DNA of 64,000 nucleotides from Anaeramoeba ignava (Eukaryota; Metamonada; Anaeramoebidae): the NCBI GenBank assembly GCA_028826165.1, contig JAPDFW010000134.1:1-64000 (forward strand), given 5' to 3'. Each line of letters begins with the position of its first letter. Position 1 is the stretch's first letter. The notes below the pieces were generated by a model, which had not been told where the DNA came from, searched no databases, and saw only the letters and a list, made by a program, of their open reading frames with translations. Below, one piece after another: positions 31,911 through 44,149 of this stretch. The position numbers and the translations under genes were made by a program.

Positions 31911-33683
31911 ATGAATATCCATTTTTTTATCAAAAATGAACCAGATAAAATAACAAAACCAATGAAAATTTGAAAATGAAAATGAAAATGAAAATGAAAA
32001 TGAAAAACAAATTAAACAAATTTCATCAGGAAATTGTTCAACAATTTTCCTTTTTGAAAATGGAAAAGCAATAGAATATTTAGAATATTCAAAACAAAAT
32101 CCTGAAAAATCCAAATTGAAAATATTCAAAAAGTAACTGTTGGTAATAATAATGAAGCTATTTTAACAAAAGAAGGAAATGTATTTGCAAAAGGAAAAGA
32201 TATTTATCCAAGAAATCCAAATGAATTTATCAATATTTCATCATTAATTGAAGATACAAATGATAGAATAATTAAAGATGTTGTTTCTGGAAGATATTCA
32301 ATTTACTTATTAACTTCAAATCAAAATGCTTATGGAATTGGTGACAATTATTATGGTCAAATTGGTTTTGATTCTGAAACACTTGAAAGAACAGAAAAAC
32401 CAATTTTAATGATGAAAAATATTTCTAAAATATTTTCAGGAAATTCTTCAGATCATGTTTTTCTTTTAAATTCAAATCAAGAATTATTTGGATGTGGTGA
32501 TAATATTTCTAGTCAACTTGGATTAGGAAAATCAAGAAAAGAACAAAGAATCCAAAAATTAACCAAAATCCAAAAAATTCCAAAAGGCAAAATAATTGAT
32601 ATTCAATGTGGATATTCTCATTCAATAATGTTGATTGAAGATGAAAATCAAAATCAAAATCAAAATCAAAATCCAAAAAGAAAACTTTATTCATGTGGAT
32701 ATTATGAATATAATGGACTTGGCCGAAATGAATATACTTATGAATTTACTGAATTCAAATCATCTTTATTTGAAAATGATGATAATATTCTTGATTTTTC
32801 TGTTGGAAAAGAGCATACTTTGATTTTAACTTCCAATTCAAAATTGATAGTATTTGGAGATAATGAATATGGTCAATTAGGAACTGGAAATACAAAAAAT
32901 CAATCAATTCCAATTCAAATTGAACTTCCTAAATTAAGATTTAATGAAAATATTTCTAATTATCATGTTTCTTGTGGAATGATTAAATCATTTCTTTATT
33001 CTTCTCATCCTTCTTTTTCCAATCTTGAAGAAGATTTGATAAAACTATTTAGAAGAAAAGAATTTTTGCAATATTTCATTTAAAACCGAAAATGGAGAAA
33101 TAATTGAAGCTCATAAATTAATATTGAAATATAGATTAAATCAAAATCAAAATCAAAATCAAAATCAAATTGAAAAACTTAAAGAAATTATTTCAAAAAA
33201 ATCAATTAAAGAATCAAATCAAATATTTGAAATGATTTATTCAAACAGAATTATAAATCCAAAATTATATTCTGAAATTAAAGAAATTATAAATTTAAAT
33301 GAAAAAATTGAAGAAACAATGAAAAGAATTTATTTAAATGAAAAAGAAAATGAAAATGAAAAAGATTTTATTATTGAAAGAAAAGAAAAGAAATATAAAT
33401 TTCCTAAATTAATATTAATAATGAGAAGTGAATTATATCGAGGAATGTTTTTATCTGTAACTGAAGATAAATCTAAATAAAGTTACAGATTATAGTGAAT
33501 TAAGTAATAAATCATTTCAAATATTTGAATATTGGATTTATTCAAATCAAATTAAAAGATGAAATTCAAATTACACAAGAAATAATTGATGAAATTAAAA
33601 TTGGAATTGATTATTTTCAATTAAATCAAACAAATCCAAATTTATTTGATTTATTAACTAATAAATTTAATAACCAAAATTAA
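31911..33683 (+). pseudogene. RCC1-BTB, array copy 4 (decayed)
   Basis: Alignment with neighbouring copies shows a truncated N-terminus: MNIHFFIKNEPDKI replaces the usual start, and part of the following QFKFENEN block is missing. There are several single-base changes: a base lost in the A-run near 32108 (CCTGAAAAATCC), an extra T near 33065 (GAATTTTTGC), an extra A near 33474 (TCTAAATAAAG), and an extra A near 33554 (AAATTAAAAGATG). Between these the RCC1 blades and both BTB-like segments are still recognisable. With at least five lesions including a deletion, this copy is most likely a true pseudogene. Confidence 0.88.
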
Positions 33684-34250
33684 AATTAAAATTAAATCAA
33701 TATCAAAATTAAAATTAAAATTAAAATTAAAATTAAAATTAATATTAAAATCAAAATTAAATTAAAATTAAAATTAAAATTAAAATTAAAATTAAAATTA
33801 AAATTAAAATTAAAATAAAATTCAAAATTAAAATTAAAGTAAAAATTAAAATTAAAAGTTTTGGATTTTATCTTTTTTTCTGTGTTTTAACAAAATCCAA
33901 AACTTTTTATTGTTTATTCCAATAAAAAAAAATTTTTTTTTTTGTTAAAAATAATAAAAAAACAAAAAAGAAATTGAATAAAAGGGGAGTTTCAAAACAG
34001 TAACAAAAAAAACCAAAAAAAGAAAGAAAAAGATCAAAAAAAAATAAACCTTATTGAAATTCAATTAAAACTTTTCAATCTCAGAAAACGATAACGATCA
34101 TTTTAATTTAAATCCATTTTAATTTAAATCTATTTTAATTTAAATCTATTTTAATTTAATCCAAAAACAAAAAAAAAAGCAAAAAAAAAGAAGAAGCAAA
34201 ACAAAAAAAATTTTTTATTTCCATTTTCATTTTTAATTTAATTTTTAAAA
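33684..34250. other. Intergenic region between RCC1-BTB copies 4 and 5
   Basis: AAAATT hexamers up to about 33850, then a perfect 16-bp inverted repeat (33854-33869 with 33892-33907), A/T homopolymers, a TTTAAATCTATTTTAA repeat at about 34100-34160, and a TTTCCATTTTCATTTTT element before the copy 5 start. No gene seen. Confidence 0.6.
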
Positions 34251-36036
34251 ATGAATGAAATTTTATTTTTTGGTCAAAATCAAAATCCAAAACTTTTCAA
34301 AAATGAACCAAATAAAATAACAAAACCAATTCAATTTAAATTTGAAAATGAAAATGAAAATGAAAATGAAAAACAAATTAAACAAATTTCATCAGGAATA
34401 TGTTCAATAATTTTCCTTTTTAAAAATGGAGAAAGCAATAGAATATTCAAAACAAAATCCTGAAAAAATCCAAATTGAAGAAAATATTCAAAAAGTATCT
34501 GTTGGTCATAAAAATGAAGCTATTTTAACAAAAGAAGGAAATGTATTTGCCAAAGGAAGTGACATTAATTCAAAAAATCCAAAAGAATTTATCAATATTT
34601 CATCATTAATTGAAGATACAAATGATAGAATAATTCAAGATATTGTTTCTGGACATAGATCAATTTACTTATTAACTTCAAATCATAATGTTTATGGAAT
34701 TGGTTCAAATCAATTTGGTCAAGTTGGTTTTGATTCTAAAACACTTCAAAAAACAGAAAAACCAATTTTAATGATGAAAAATGTTTCTAAAATATTTTCA
34801 GGAAATTTTTCATATTCTGTTTTTCTTTTAAATTCAAATCAAGAATTATTTGGATGTGGTGATAATGAAGATAAACAAATTGCTGCAAAAGAAGAAAAAA
34901 AAATCCAAAAATTAACCAAAATCCAAAATATTCCAAAAGGCAAAATAATTGATATTAAATGTGGAAGTGCTTATTCAATAATGTTGATTGAAAATCAAAA
35001 TGAAAATGAAAATCCAAAAAGAAAACTTTATTCATGTGGGCATTATCAATATAATGGACTTGGAAAAAATGAAAATACTTATGAATTTACTGAAATCAAA
35101 TCATCTTTATTTGAAAATGATGATAATATTCTTGATTTTTCTGTTGGATATAATCATACTTTGATTTTAACTTCCAATTCAAAATTAATTGGATTTGGAA
35201 GTAATTATTATAGTCAATTAGGAACTGGAGATACAAAAAATCAATTAATTCCTATTCAAATTGAACTTCCTAAATTAAGATTTGATGAAGATATTTCTAA
35301 TTATCATCTTTCTTGTGGTGATTACAATTCATTTCTTTATTCTTCTCCTTCTTTTTCCAATCTTGAAGAAGATTTGATAAAACTATTTAGAAGAAAAGAA
35401 TTTTGTAATATTTCATTTAAAACCAAAAATGGAGAAATAATTGAAGCTCATAAATTAATATTGAAATATAGATTAAATCAAAATCAAAATCAAAATCAAA
35501 ATCAAATTGAAAAACTTAAAGAAATTATTTCAAAAAAATCAATTAAAGAATCAAATCAAATATTTGAAATGATTTATTCAAACAGAATTATAAATCCAAA
35601 ATTATATTCTGAAATTAAAGAAATTATAAATTCAAATGAAAAAATTGAAGAAACAATAAAAAGAATTTATTTAAATGAAAATGAAAATGAAAATGAAAAT
35701 GAAAATGAAAATGAAAAAGATTTTATTATTGAAAGAAAAGAAAAGAAATATAAATTTCCTAAATTAATATTAATAATGAGAAGTGAATTATATCGAGGAA
35801 TGTTTTTATCTGTAACTGAAGATAAATCTAATAAAGTTACAGATTATAGTGAATTAAGTAATAAATCATTTCAAATATTAGAATATTGGATTTATTCAAA
35901 TCAAATTAAAAATGAAATTGAAATTACACAAGAAATAATTGATGAAATTCAAATAGGAATTGATTATTTTCAATTAAATGAAACAAATCCAAATTTATTT
36001 GATTTATTAATTAACAAATTTAATATTCAAAATTAA
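34251..36036 (+). pseudogene. RCC1-BTB, array copy 5 (single frame break)
   Basis: The start and first 60 residues are intact (34251 on). One inserted base at about 34431 (AATGGAGAAAGCAAT for AATGGAAAAGCAAT) shifts the frame. The remaining about 530 residues, to 36036, are open and conserved: YGIGSNQFGQVGF, FGCGDNEDKQ, FGSNYYSQLGTGDT, FRRKEFCNISFKT, LILIMRSELYRGMFL. Blade 3 has lost several residues relative to the other copies (DKQIAAKEE). Only one lesion, in a purine run, so this may be a working gene with a sequencing error. Confidence 0.8.
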
Positions 36037-36114
36037 AAATTAAAAATTAAAATCAAAATTAAAATTAAAAATCGAAATTTTTTTTTCATTTTCATTTTTC
36101 ATTTTTTTTTTGAT

Positions 36115-37092
36115 ATGGATCGACTTTCTTTTTCAGAACAATGCTTTATTATTCAAGGAATCAAAGATAACATACGAAACGATGCAAGAACAAGACTTGA
36201 TTATAGATATTTTTCAATTGAAACCGGAATACTTCCACAAACAAACGGATCATCAAGATTAAGACTTGCTGGAACAGAAATTGTAGTTGGAATCAAAACG
36301 GAAATAGGCGAGCCATTAAAAGAGTCTCCAAATGATGGGCGAATAGAGGTTTCTGTTGAATGGTAAATGATACAAAAAGAGAAAAAAAAAATATCAAAAA
36401 AAAATTTATAATAAAAAAAATTTCGAAAAAAATTTTTTTCTTTTTACTTATTTTTCTGTGATCAAAAAAGTACGTTTTCAACCAGTGAAAGAAGGTCTAA
36501 GGAAGTTCTAAATCAAGAAATAACGGCAATGATGCAAAAAATATATTCAGGAGGAAAAGCTATTGATTTAACAAATTTGAGTATTTTAAAAGAAAAAAAA
36601 TGTTGGATTTTATATATTGATGTTTTAGTTTTAAGATCAGATGGGAATCTTTTTGACGGCGTTTCACTAGCAATCAAAGCCGCATTATTTAACACAAGAA
36701 TTCCCAAAGTCCAGGTTGTTCCTGGCGAGCGTTCTGGCGAGATAGAAATTGAGGTTTTTGATGAACAACAAAGTGAAAAAATTAATATAAAAAATGTCCC
36801 TATTTGTGTCACTATTTCTCAAGTTTCTGGATTTGTTGTAATTGACACTACTGTTTATGAAGAGCTTTGTATTGATTCAAGTTTAGTTGTTGCTATTGAT
36901 TCTTCTTCTAATTTGTTTGGAATTCGCAAATATGGAAATGATGGAATTGAATCAAGTTCTTTAATTGAAATTATTAATTTAGCTTCAAAAGCTGGTCAAA
37001 ATTTACATGCTCGTTTGGACTCTCTTCTTCAATTCGAAGAGAAAAATAGAATTCAAAATTCTCTTGATTTGGATTTTATTCATCAAAAATAA
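36115..37092 (+). CDS. RRP42: Exosome complex component RRP42 (RNase PH-like)
   Basis: Exons 36115-36362 and 36471-37092, 870 bp, 289 residues. Donor GTAAATG, acceptor AAAAAAG; the join gives VSVEC-TFSTSER, matching the VDCS position of RRP42. Family features: LSFSEQCFIIQGIKDNIRNDARTRLDYR at the N-terminus, TGSSRL-type NGSSRLRLAGTEIVVGIK, then LYIDVLVLRSDGNLFDGVSLAIKAAL, and late CVTISQVSGFVVIDTT. RRP42/EXOSC7 is one of six RNase PH-fold subunits forming the ring of the eukaryotic exosome, which channels RNA for 3' to 5' decay; the eukaryotic subunit is structural. The length is usual for the family. A run of TTTTCATTTTTCATTTTT precedes the ATG. Confidence 0.92.
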
Positions 37093-37892
37093 TTATTCCT
37101 TTAAGTTTTCTTTTTTTCATATTTGAGAATAGAGTTTATTTTCCATTGATAAATTCAACAAACAAAAATATGATTTTTTTTTTGAAAAAAAAAAACGATT
37201 GAATTAAAAAAAAGATTTGATTGAATTTTATTGAATTGAATTTTATTGAAATGAATTGAATTGAATTGTTTTGAATTGAAATGAAAAAAAGATTGAATTG
37301 AATTTTATTGAAATGAAAAAAAGATTGAAATGAATTGAAATGAAAAAAAGATTGAATTTTATTGAATTTTATTGAATTGAATTTTATTGAATTGAAAAAA
37401 AGATTAAAATGAATTGAATTGAAATGAATTGAATTGAAATGAAAAAAAGATTGAATTTTATTGAATTGAATTTTATTGAAATGAATTTTATTGAATTGAA
37501 TTGAATTGAATTGAATTGAATTGAAATGAAAAAAAGATTGAATTTTATTGAATTTTATTGAATTGAATTTTATTGAAATGAAAAAAAGATTGAATTTTAT
37601 TGAATTGAAATGAATTGAAATGAATTTAAATGAATTTTATTGAAATGAATTTTATTGAAATGAATTTTATTTAAATGAATTTTATTGAATTGAATTGAAT
37701 TGAATTGAATTTTATTGAATTGAATTTTATTGAATTGAATTGAAATGAAAAAAAGATTGAATTTTATTGAATTGAAATGAATTGAAATGAATTGAATTGA
37801 ATTTTATTGAATTGAATTTTATTGAATTGAAATGAATTTTATTGAATTGAATTGAATTGTTTTTTATTGAATTGGATTTTAAATTTTAATTT
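37093..37892. repeat. TTGAA/TGAAA satellite with AAAAAAAGATTG islands between convergent genes
   Basis: At about 37195-37870 there is an array of GAATT and GAAAT pentamers interrupted by TTTTATTGAA and GAAAAAAAGATTG modules. It is a compound satellite with higher-order structure. No coding signal. Confidence 0.88.
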
Positions 37893-39773
37893 TTAGAAAA
37901 AACATTCAATTTCATCAACAACCCATTTATCATAAGAACCAGCTAAATAACTCTGAGCTTGATTGTTTCCCCACATTATATCTTTTTGGAAGATGGAAAG
38001 TATAACCAAAATTTAACTTCCCAGATTTTAAATTGGATTTGATTTTAATATCATTTCCACCTCCAAAAACTGGACCATTTTTTAATCCATAATAAATTGC
38101 ATTTTTTGCTTCCTTTTTTTTAATTGAAAATTTTTCTGGTTGTCGATCTCCTTTATTATTTCTTAATGAAAAAATAAATGCATCTGAATCATTAATATAT
38201 CCATCATAAAATTGTGTATCTTTTTGATTCGATTTTGATTTATTTTTTTTCCATCCAACTTTTGTAAAACCTCCAAAAATAAAATTTTGTTTTGTTTTGA
38301 TAACAACTAATGTTTTTCCTTTATTATCAACTGCTTTATGCCAATTTTCACAATTAAATCCATCTCTTTTGGCTGAAAATCCTTTTTTCATTTTAGAAAA
38401 AAAATCATTATCATTTATCCATTCTTGTAATTTCTGAACATATCGATTATCATTAATAATTTCTGAATCTTTAAATTCAATTTTATTTTCATTTTCATTT
38501 TGAATTTGATTTTGATTTTGAATTTGATTTTCTTCTTGATTTTCATTTTCATTTTCTTTTTCTTTCTTTAATTCAGTCAAAGATTTCATTTTTTTAATCT
38601 TTTTTTTCAAAATTTCATTCTCTTTTTCTTTTTTCTTAATTATTCGATTTTTTTTTTATTCTCTTTTTTTAATTGAAGATTTTCCGCATTTTTTTCCTTA
38701 ATTTCTCGTTTTTTTGCTTTAAATCCTTTTCTCAACTTTTCATTTTCTTGAATTTTTGTTTGATTTTCTTTATCTTGAATTTCAAAAATAGTTCTTTCAA
38801 AATTAATTAAAAAAGATTTGGGAAGAAAAAAATCAAATTGTTTTAATTTATCAAAATCTTGTGTTTTGAAATTGAATTTTTATCAAATAATGAAAAAAAA
38901 GAATGAAATAATCTTTTCTTTTCATTCATTTTCTGTTTATATTTCCTTAATTTTAATGATTTAACTCTTTTTTCAATCCAATTATTTAAAAATTGAAAAA
39001 AATCAAATTGAAAAATTTCTTTTTTTTCTTGTTTAAATTGAATAAATTTGATAATTTCTTCTTTGAGTTAAATTGAATAAGTTCTCATTATTCTGAATTT
39101 GGGAAAAATTTTGATTTATTAATTCAAAGCATTTTATTTTAATTTCACCTAATTTTAAATTTCGATTTTGGAATAAAAATTGGAAAAAATTTGAATAATT
39201 AATTGAATTCGAAATTTTTTTTTGAATAATTTCTTTCAATAAATTTAATTTAAAATAAATTGAAATTTCCAATAATTGAATAAGATTTTCTTGATTCTCA
39301 AAAGAAATATTTCCATGATAAATATAACTCAAAATTGATTCCATTTCTTTTTTATTAAATTGATTTAAAGAAATTTTATTAATATCATTTTGTCCTTTTA
39401 AAAACTCATTAAAAAAAGGAGATCTTGAAGATAAAATTGATTTATGAACTTTAATTTCAAAAGGATTTGATTTATTCTCAATAAAAATTGAAAAATCTTT
39501 AAATGAATTTTCATTTAAAAGGTTTGAATAATCTTTAATTAAATTTTTTGTTACTTTTTTTTCTAAATTTTTCTTTTCAATTTGATTTTGATTTTCAATT
39601 TCAATTTCTTTTTGATTTTCATTTTCATTTTCATTTTCATTTTGATTTTCAATTTCTTTTTCAATTTGATTTTCAATTTGATTTTCTTTTTGATTTTCAT
39701 TTTCAATTTGATTTTGATTTTCAATTTGATTTTCAATTTGATTTTCAATTTGGTTATTATTGTTATTTTCCAT
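37893..39773 (-). pseudogene. BTB-BACK-like-TLDc protein with several frame breaks
   Basis: The N-terminus at 39773 starts MENNNNNQ and has an Asn/Gln/Glu-rich run. A BTB domain follows (FKDFSIFIENK, IKVHKSILSSRSPFFNEFL, SYIYHGNISFE) and a BACK-like helical region. A charged linker and a TLDc domain finish it: GFSAKRDGFNCENWHKAVDN, TLVVIKTKQNFIFGGFT, DSDAFIFSLRN, GPVFGGGNDIKI. The true C-terminus (QSYLAGSYDKWVVDEIECFF, ending 37893) is in a shifted frame after about 37970. Other shifts lie near 39066, 38875 and 38640, all in or beside A-runs. TLDc proteins are linked to oxidative stress resistance and V-ATPase regulation; BTB-TLDc fusions occur in protists and animals (KBTBD/TLDC-type). Four breaks suggest a pseudogene or poor local sequence. 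It is the source paralogue for the relic at 19975-20165. Confidence 0.75.
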
Positions 39774-39904
39774 TTTAAAAAAAGAAAAAAATGAAAAAAA
39801 AAAAAGGAAAAAAAAAGGAAAAAAAAATAATTAACAAAAAAATTTATTTACATTTTTTTTTTCAAAATTGAATTATAATTTTTTTTTCAAAATTATTTGC
39901 AAAA

Positions 39905-42900
39905 TTAAAAACGATCTTGATTTTTTCTTGATTTATGTTTATGATGATAATGATGATAATGATTTTGATTTTGATTTTGATTTTGATTTTGATTTGAATT
40001 TCGATTATGATTTTGATTTGAATTTTGATTTGAATTTTGAATTTTGATTTGAATTTCGATTTTGATTTTGATTTTGATTTGAATTTTGATTTGAATTTTG
40101 ATTTCGATTTTGATTTTGATTTTGATTTGAATTTTGATTTTGATAATTATGTTTTTTTTGATATTGATTTGAATTTTGATTTGAATTTTGATTTGAATTT
40201 TGATTTGAATTTTGATTTGAATTTTGATTTTTATTTCTATGTGCTAGATTTTGTTTGCGTTTCCATGTTCTTCTAAAAGCAATTCCTTTAAAATTAACTT
40301 GATCATGTTTATTTTCATGATTTAAATTCTTATTCTTTTTTGAATGTTGAGGTTTTCTAAAAAAAGCAAATTTATCATCATCTTGATTTTCTTGAATAGA
40401 TTGATTAGTTGAATTTTCATGATTTTTTGGGTTTGATTTTGGAGGTTTTTTCCAAGATTTTGGTTTGATTCGATTTTCTTGATTTGAAGAATAGTTCCAT
40501 TTATGGGTTGTTTTTTTTGGAGGATTTGGAGGATTTGGTGAATAAGTATGATTTGGAACAATAAGAGGCACTGGAGTTAAATCCATTTGAGTATTTGCAA
40601 AATATAAATTAGCAGGATTGATATGGAATTTGTAACCAGGTGAAAATTCCGTTTCTGGAGGAATAAATTCAGGAATTTCTGATTGATTTATTTGTAAGTT
40701 GAAATCATTTGGAAATTGATTTTGAAATTCATTTTGCAAATCATTTTGTTGTCCAAATGATTGATTCTCATAAAAATTATCTTGATTCAAGAAAGGATCA
40801 ATTGTTCTGTGAGGAGGATAGATAAATTGAGGAATTATTTGTTCAGATGTGAGTGTATCAGGAGGGAAATAAGATGGATTGAATAAATAATTTGGAATAT
40901 TTGGATGATGTTGATAAGGAGATAGTTCTGAAAAATGATTTGGTGGTATTTTTGAAGAATAATCAATGTTTGTGATATTTGGAATAGAGTTTTCTGTTTG
41001 AATATTTTGTGGTGTGAAAGGTTGATTATTCATATTATTCATATTATTCATATTATTCATATTATTTATATTATTCATATTATTTATATTATTTATATTA
41101 TTCATATTATTCATATTATTCATATTATTCATATTATTCATATTATTCATATTATTTATATTATTTATATTATTCATATTATTCAGATTATTCAAATTAT
41201 TCATATTATTCATATTATTCATATTATTTATATTATTCATATTATTCATATTATTCATATTATTTATATTATTCATATTATTCATATTATTTATATTATT
41301 TATATTATTCATATTATTCATATTATTTAGATTATTTATATTATTCATATTATTCATCGGTTGATAAACTTCTGATTTGTTAATATTTTCTTCAGGAAAT
41401 CTATATTTAATTGAATCAATACTCCGAAATTTTTCTGTTGATTCATTTAATTCTCTTTCATTGAAATTTTTATTTATATTCATTATATTTCCCATTTCTT
41501 CTTTTTGTTTATTTATAATATTTTGTTTATTTTCTTGTGATTCTTCATATGATGAAAATATTTGATCTATTTTTGATTCAAATTGTATTGTATTTTGATT
41601 TTCATTTTCATTTTGATTTTTAATTTCATTTTCATTTTCATTTTGATTTTGATTTTGATTTTGATTTTGATTTTCATTTTTAATTTGATTTTGATTTTCA
41701 ATTTGATTTTGATTTTGATTTTCATTTTGATTTTGATTTTTATTTTTATTTTTATTTTTAATTTCATTTTGATTTTTAATTTTAATTTCATTTTCATTTT
41801 CATTTTCATTTTCATTTTCAATTTGATTTTGATTTTGATTTTTATTTTCATTTTGATTTTGATTTTGATTTTCATTTTGATTTTCATTTTCAATTTCAAT
41901 TTGAATTTTTGATTTTTAATTTTTGATTTTTAATTTCATTTTCATTTTCATTTTTATTTTTGTTTTGATTTTGATTTTCATTTTGATTTTCATTTTCATT
42001 TTCATTTTCATTTTTAATTTGATTTTGATTTTGATTTTGATTTTCATTTTTAATTTGATTTTGATTTTGATTTTTAATTTGATTTTCATTTTCATTTTGA
42101 TTTTGATTTTCATTTTCAATTTGATTTTGATTTTCAATTTGATTTTGATTTTGATTTTTAATTTCATTTTGATTTTTAATTTCATTTTCATTTTCATTTT
42201 CATTTTCATTTTCATTTTTAATTTGATTTTGATTTTGATTTTGATTTTCATTTTTAATTTCATTTTGATTTTGATTTTGATTTTTATTTTCATTTTGATT
42301 TTCATTTTCATTTTCATTTTCATTTTCATTTTTAATTTGATTTTGATTTTCATTTTGATTTTGATTTTCATTTTTAATTTCATTTTGATTTTCATTTTCA
42401 TTTTCAATTTCATTTTGATTTTGATTTTTAATTTGATTTTCATTTTCATTTTGATTTTTGTTTTGATTTTGATTTTTAATTTGATTTTCAATTTGATTTT
42501 CATTTTGATTTTGATTTTCATTTTCAATTTGATTTTTATTTTGATTTTTATTTTTGATTTTGATTTTTAATTTCATTTTCATTTTCTTTCTTATCATCAT
42601 CATGTTCAACTAAATTGATATTTGGTTTAATTTTTTGAATTTTTTGAATTTTTTGATTTTGAGATAAATTTTCATTTGAATTTTGATCAACTTGAATATT
42701 ATTACGATCATAATTAAGAACTGATTGATGAATTTTTTGTGGAATAGAATTATCATTTGAGATTTCAGGAGTTTTTCTTGAAGAATTATCATTTTCAAGA
42801 CTTGGACTATCAACATTATTTCTTTTAGGAAGAAGAAGACTTTTTGTAAGAATTGAGGATAAGCCAGCACTTTGTTTCAACAACTGCATTGCCTGATCAA

Positions 42901-43922
42901 AAAGAGAGGTACATTGTTCTGATTGCATAAGTGCTCCTAGTAGCGTTGCAAGCCTGAGCTAGAGGGTCAACAATAACGGGAATTTCAGGTTGAGATTGGG
43001 AATAGAAAATACTTGTTGGCTTGTAAAAATAGTAGCCACCATTGAGAATTGAGATGCCATAGACACGAAAATTAAAGCAAGCATAAACACCGAAGAAATC
43101 AATTAGTAAGGAACCTAGATTTACTGTTTTTGGAGACTGATTATACCCGACATGGAACTGTAAAAAGGATACAATCAAAAGTAGCAAGGAAAATGAAGAC
43201 AGTCCGCCATGAAAGGGTTCGTTGAGAGAATGCACCTGTAAAAAGCGCTTGGTAACGAGGAGCAAAGGAAGCAAAGGAGGATAAATATTTATTAAATATC
43301 TTGTGAAAGTAACACTGCGATGACAGGTAGAAACGTTAAAAGAAATATCGATCTGAAAGAGGGATTTCAGATCAAGTAGTTTGATAATCGGGACACGAGC
43401 AAAAGGCAGAGTCTGAATTATTTTCAAACGCCCTTTCTCGGCATGCTGGTTCAAGTGGTTTCCAAGCTGATAAACAAGTTCTCTTTCGGGTAACTCACTT
43501 TCCAAAAAAATTGTGATATCGATATCTGAGTCTGGGAGATAGGTACCACTAGGATAAGATCCATAGACCACAACCTCACATTCTCGCCAACGCTTCTGTA
43601 TGACCCGCTTGATACGCTCACAGGCTTCTTTCCGTTTTTCATCTTGGCTCTTGTTGGGTCGATGCTCCTCAAAAAAATCCATTATTTCGGCATGAAGTCT
43701 CATTGTTGGGTCTTCGTGAAGATATGTGAACTTTGGGCTCCTTCGCATTTTATGTGCTGACATATATTTCTTTCTTGTCGTTGGCGTTATTCGCCCATCG
43801 TTTTTTGTTGGTGTTCTTTCTACTTCTTTTGACATTTTTTCATATTCTTTCATGATTTCTTCCATTTTTTTTGCTTCTTCTTTTCTTCTTTTATTTTCAA
43901 TTTGGTTTTTATCTGGTTTCAT
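39905..43922 (-). CDS. TRF4/5-like non-canonical poly(A) polymerase with long low-complexity tail (frame breaks)
   Basis: The catalytic part (43922-42925) has the nucleotidyltransferase core: VVVYGSYPSGTYLPDSDIDITIF (GS and DxD), LFQIDISFN (third Asp), TKRFLQVHSLNEPFHGGLSSFSLLLL, GSLLIDFFGVYACFN. This is the TRF4/PAPD5 arrangement; such enzymes oligoadenylate aberrant nuclear RNAs for the exosome. A break near 42920 moves VDPLAQACNATRS into the frame of SEQCTSLFDQAMQLLKQ. Further breaks near 42560, 41920 and 40045 connect an Asn/Gln/Glu run, an (NNMNNI)n run with a Pro-rich segment, and an (NSNQ)n tail ending QDRF at 39905. No intron is needed. That the tail belongs to the same gene is inferred from open frames and the absence of another start; 41495-39905 could instead be a separate Asn-rich gene. 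The catalytic region has clearly higher GC than the tail. Confidence 0.7.
41030..41360 (-). repeat. AAYAATATGAAT 12-mer coding (NNMNNI)n tract
   Basis: About 27 units of ATTATTCATATT or ATTATTTATATT (plus strand) encode Asn-Asn-Met and Asn-Asn-Ile. It lies within the presumed tail of the TRF4-like protein. Confidence 0.9.
41585..42590 (-). repeat. Low-complexity GAAAAT/CAAAAT/AAAATT coding array
   Basis: Hexamer-related units coding Glu-Asn, Gln-Asn and Ile-Lys-Asn mixtures. Two of three frames on each strand stay open purely because of composition. Confidence 0.85.
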
Positions 43923-44149
43923 TTTTATTCTTATTTTGTTTTTTAATTTTAAAGATGATAAAAATTATAATAATAAAAGAAAAATGAAAAATGAAAAAAA
44001 AAAAGAAAAAATTTTTTTTTGCTTTTTTTATTTTTGAATCAAAATTACTAAATTTTTGATTTAAATTATTAATTCTTTTTATTTTTTTTTAATTTAATTT
44101 AATTTTTTCATTTTTTTCCTTTTCATTTTTTATTATTATCTTTTATTTT
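43923..44149. promoter_or_regulatory. Divergent promoter, TRF4-like gene / MORN gene
   Basis: 227 bp. The plus side carries TTTTTTCATTTTTTTCC and TTTTCATTTTTTATT about 20-50 bp before ATG; the minus side has TTTTTCATTTTTCATTTTTC about 60 bp before the start. Confidence 0.5.
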
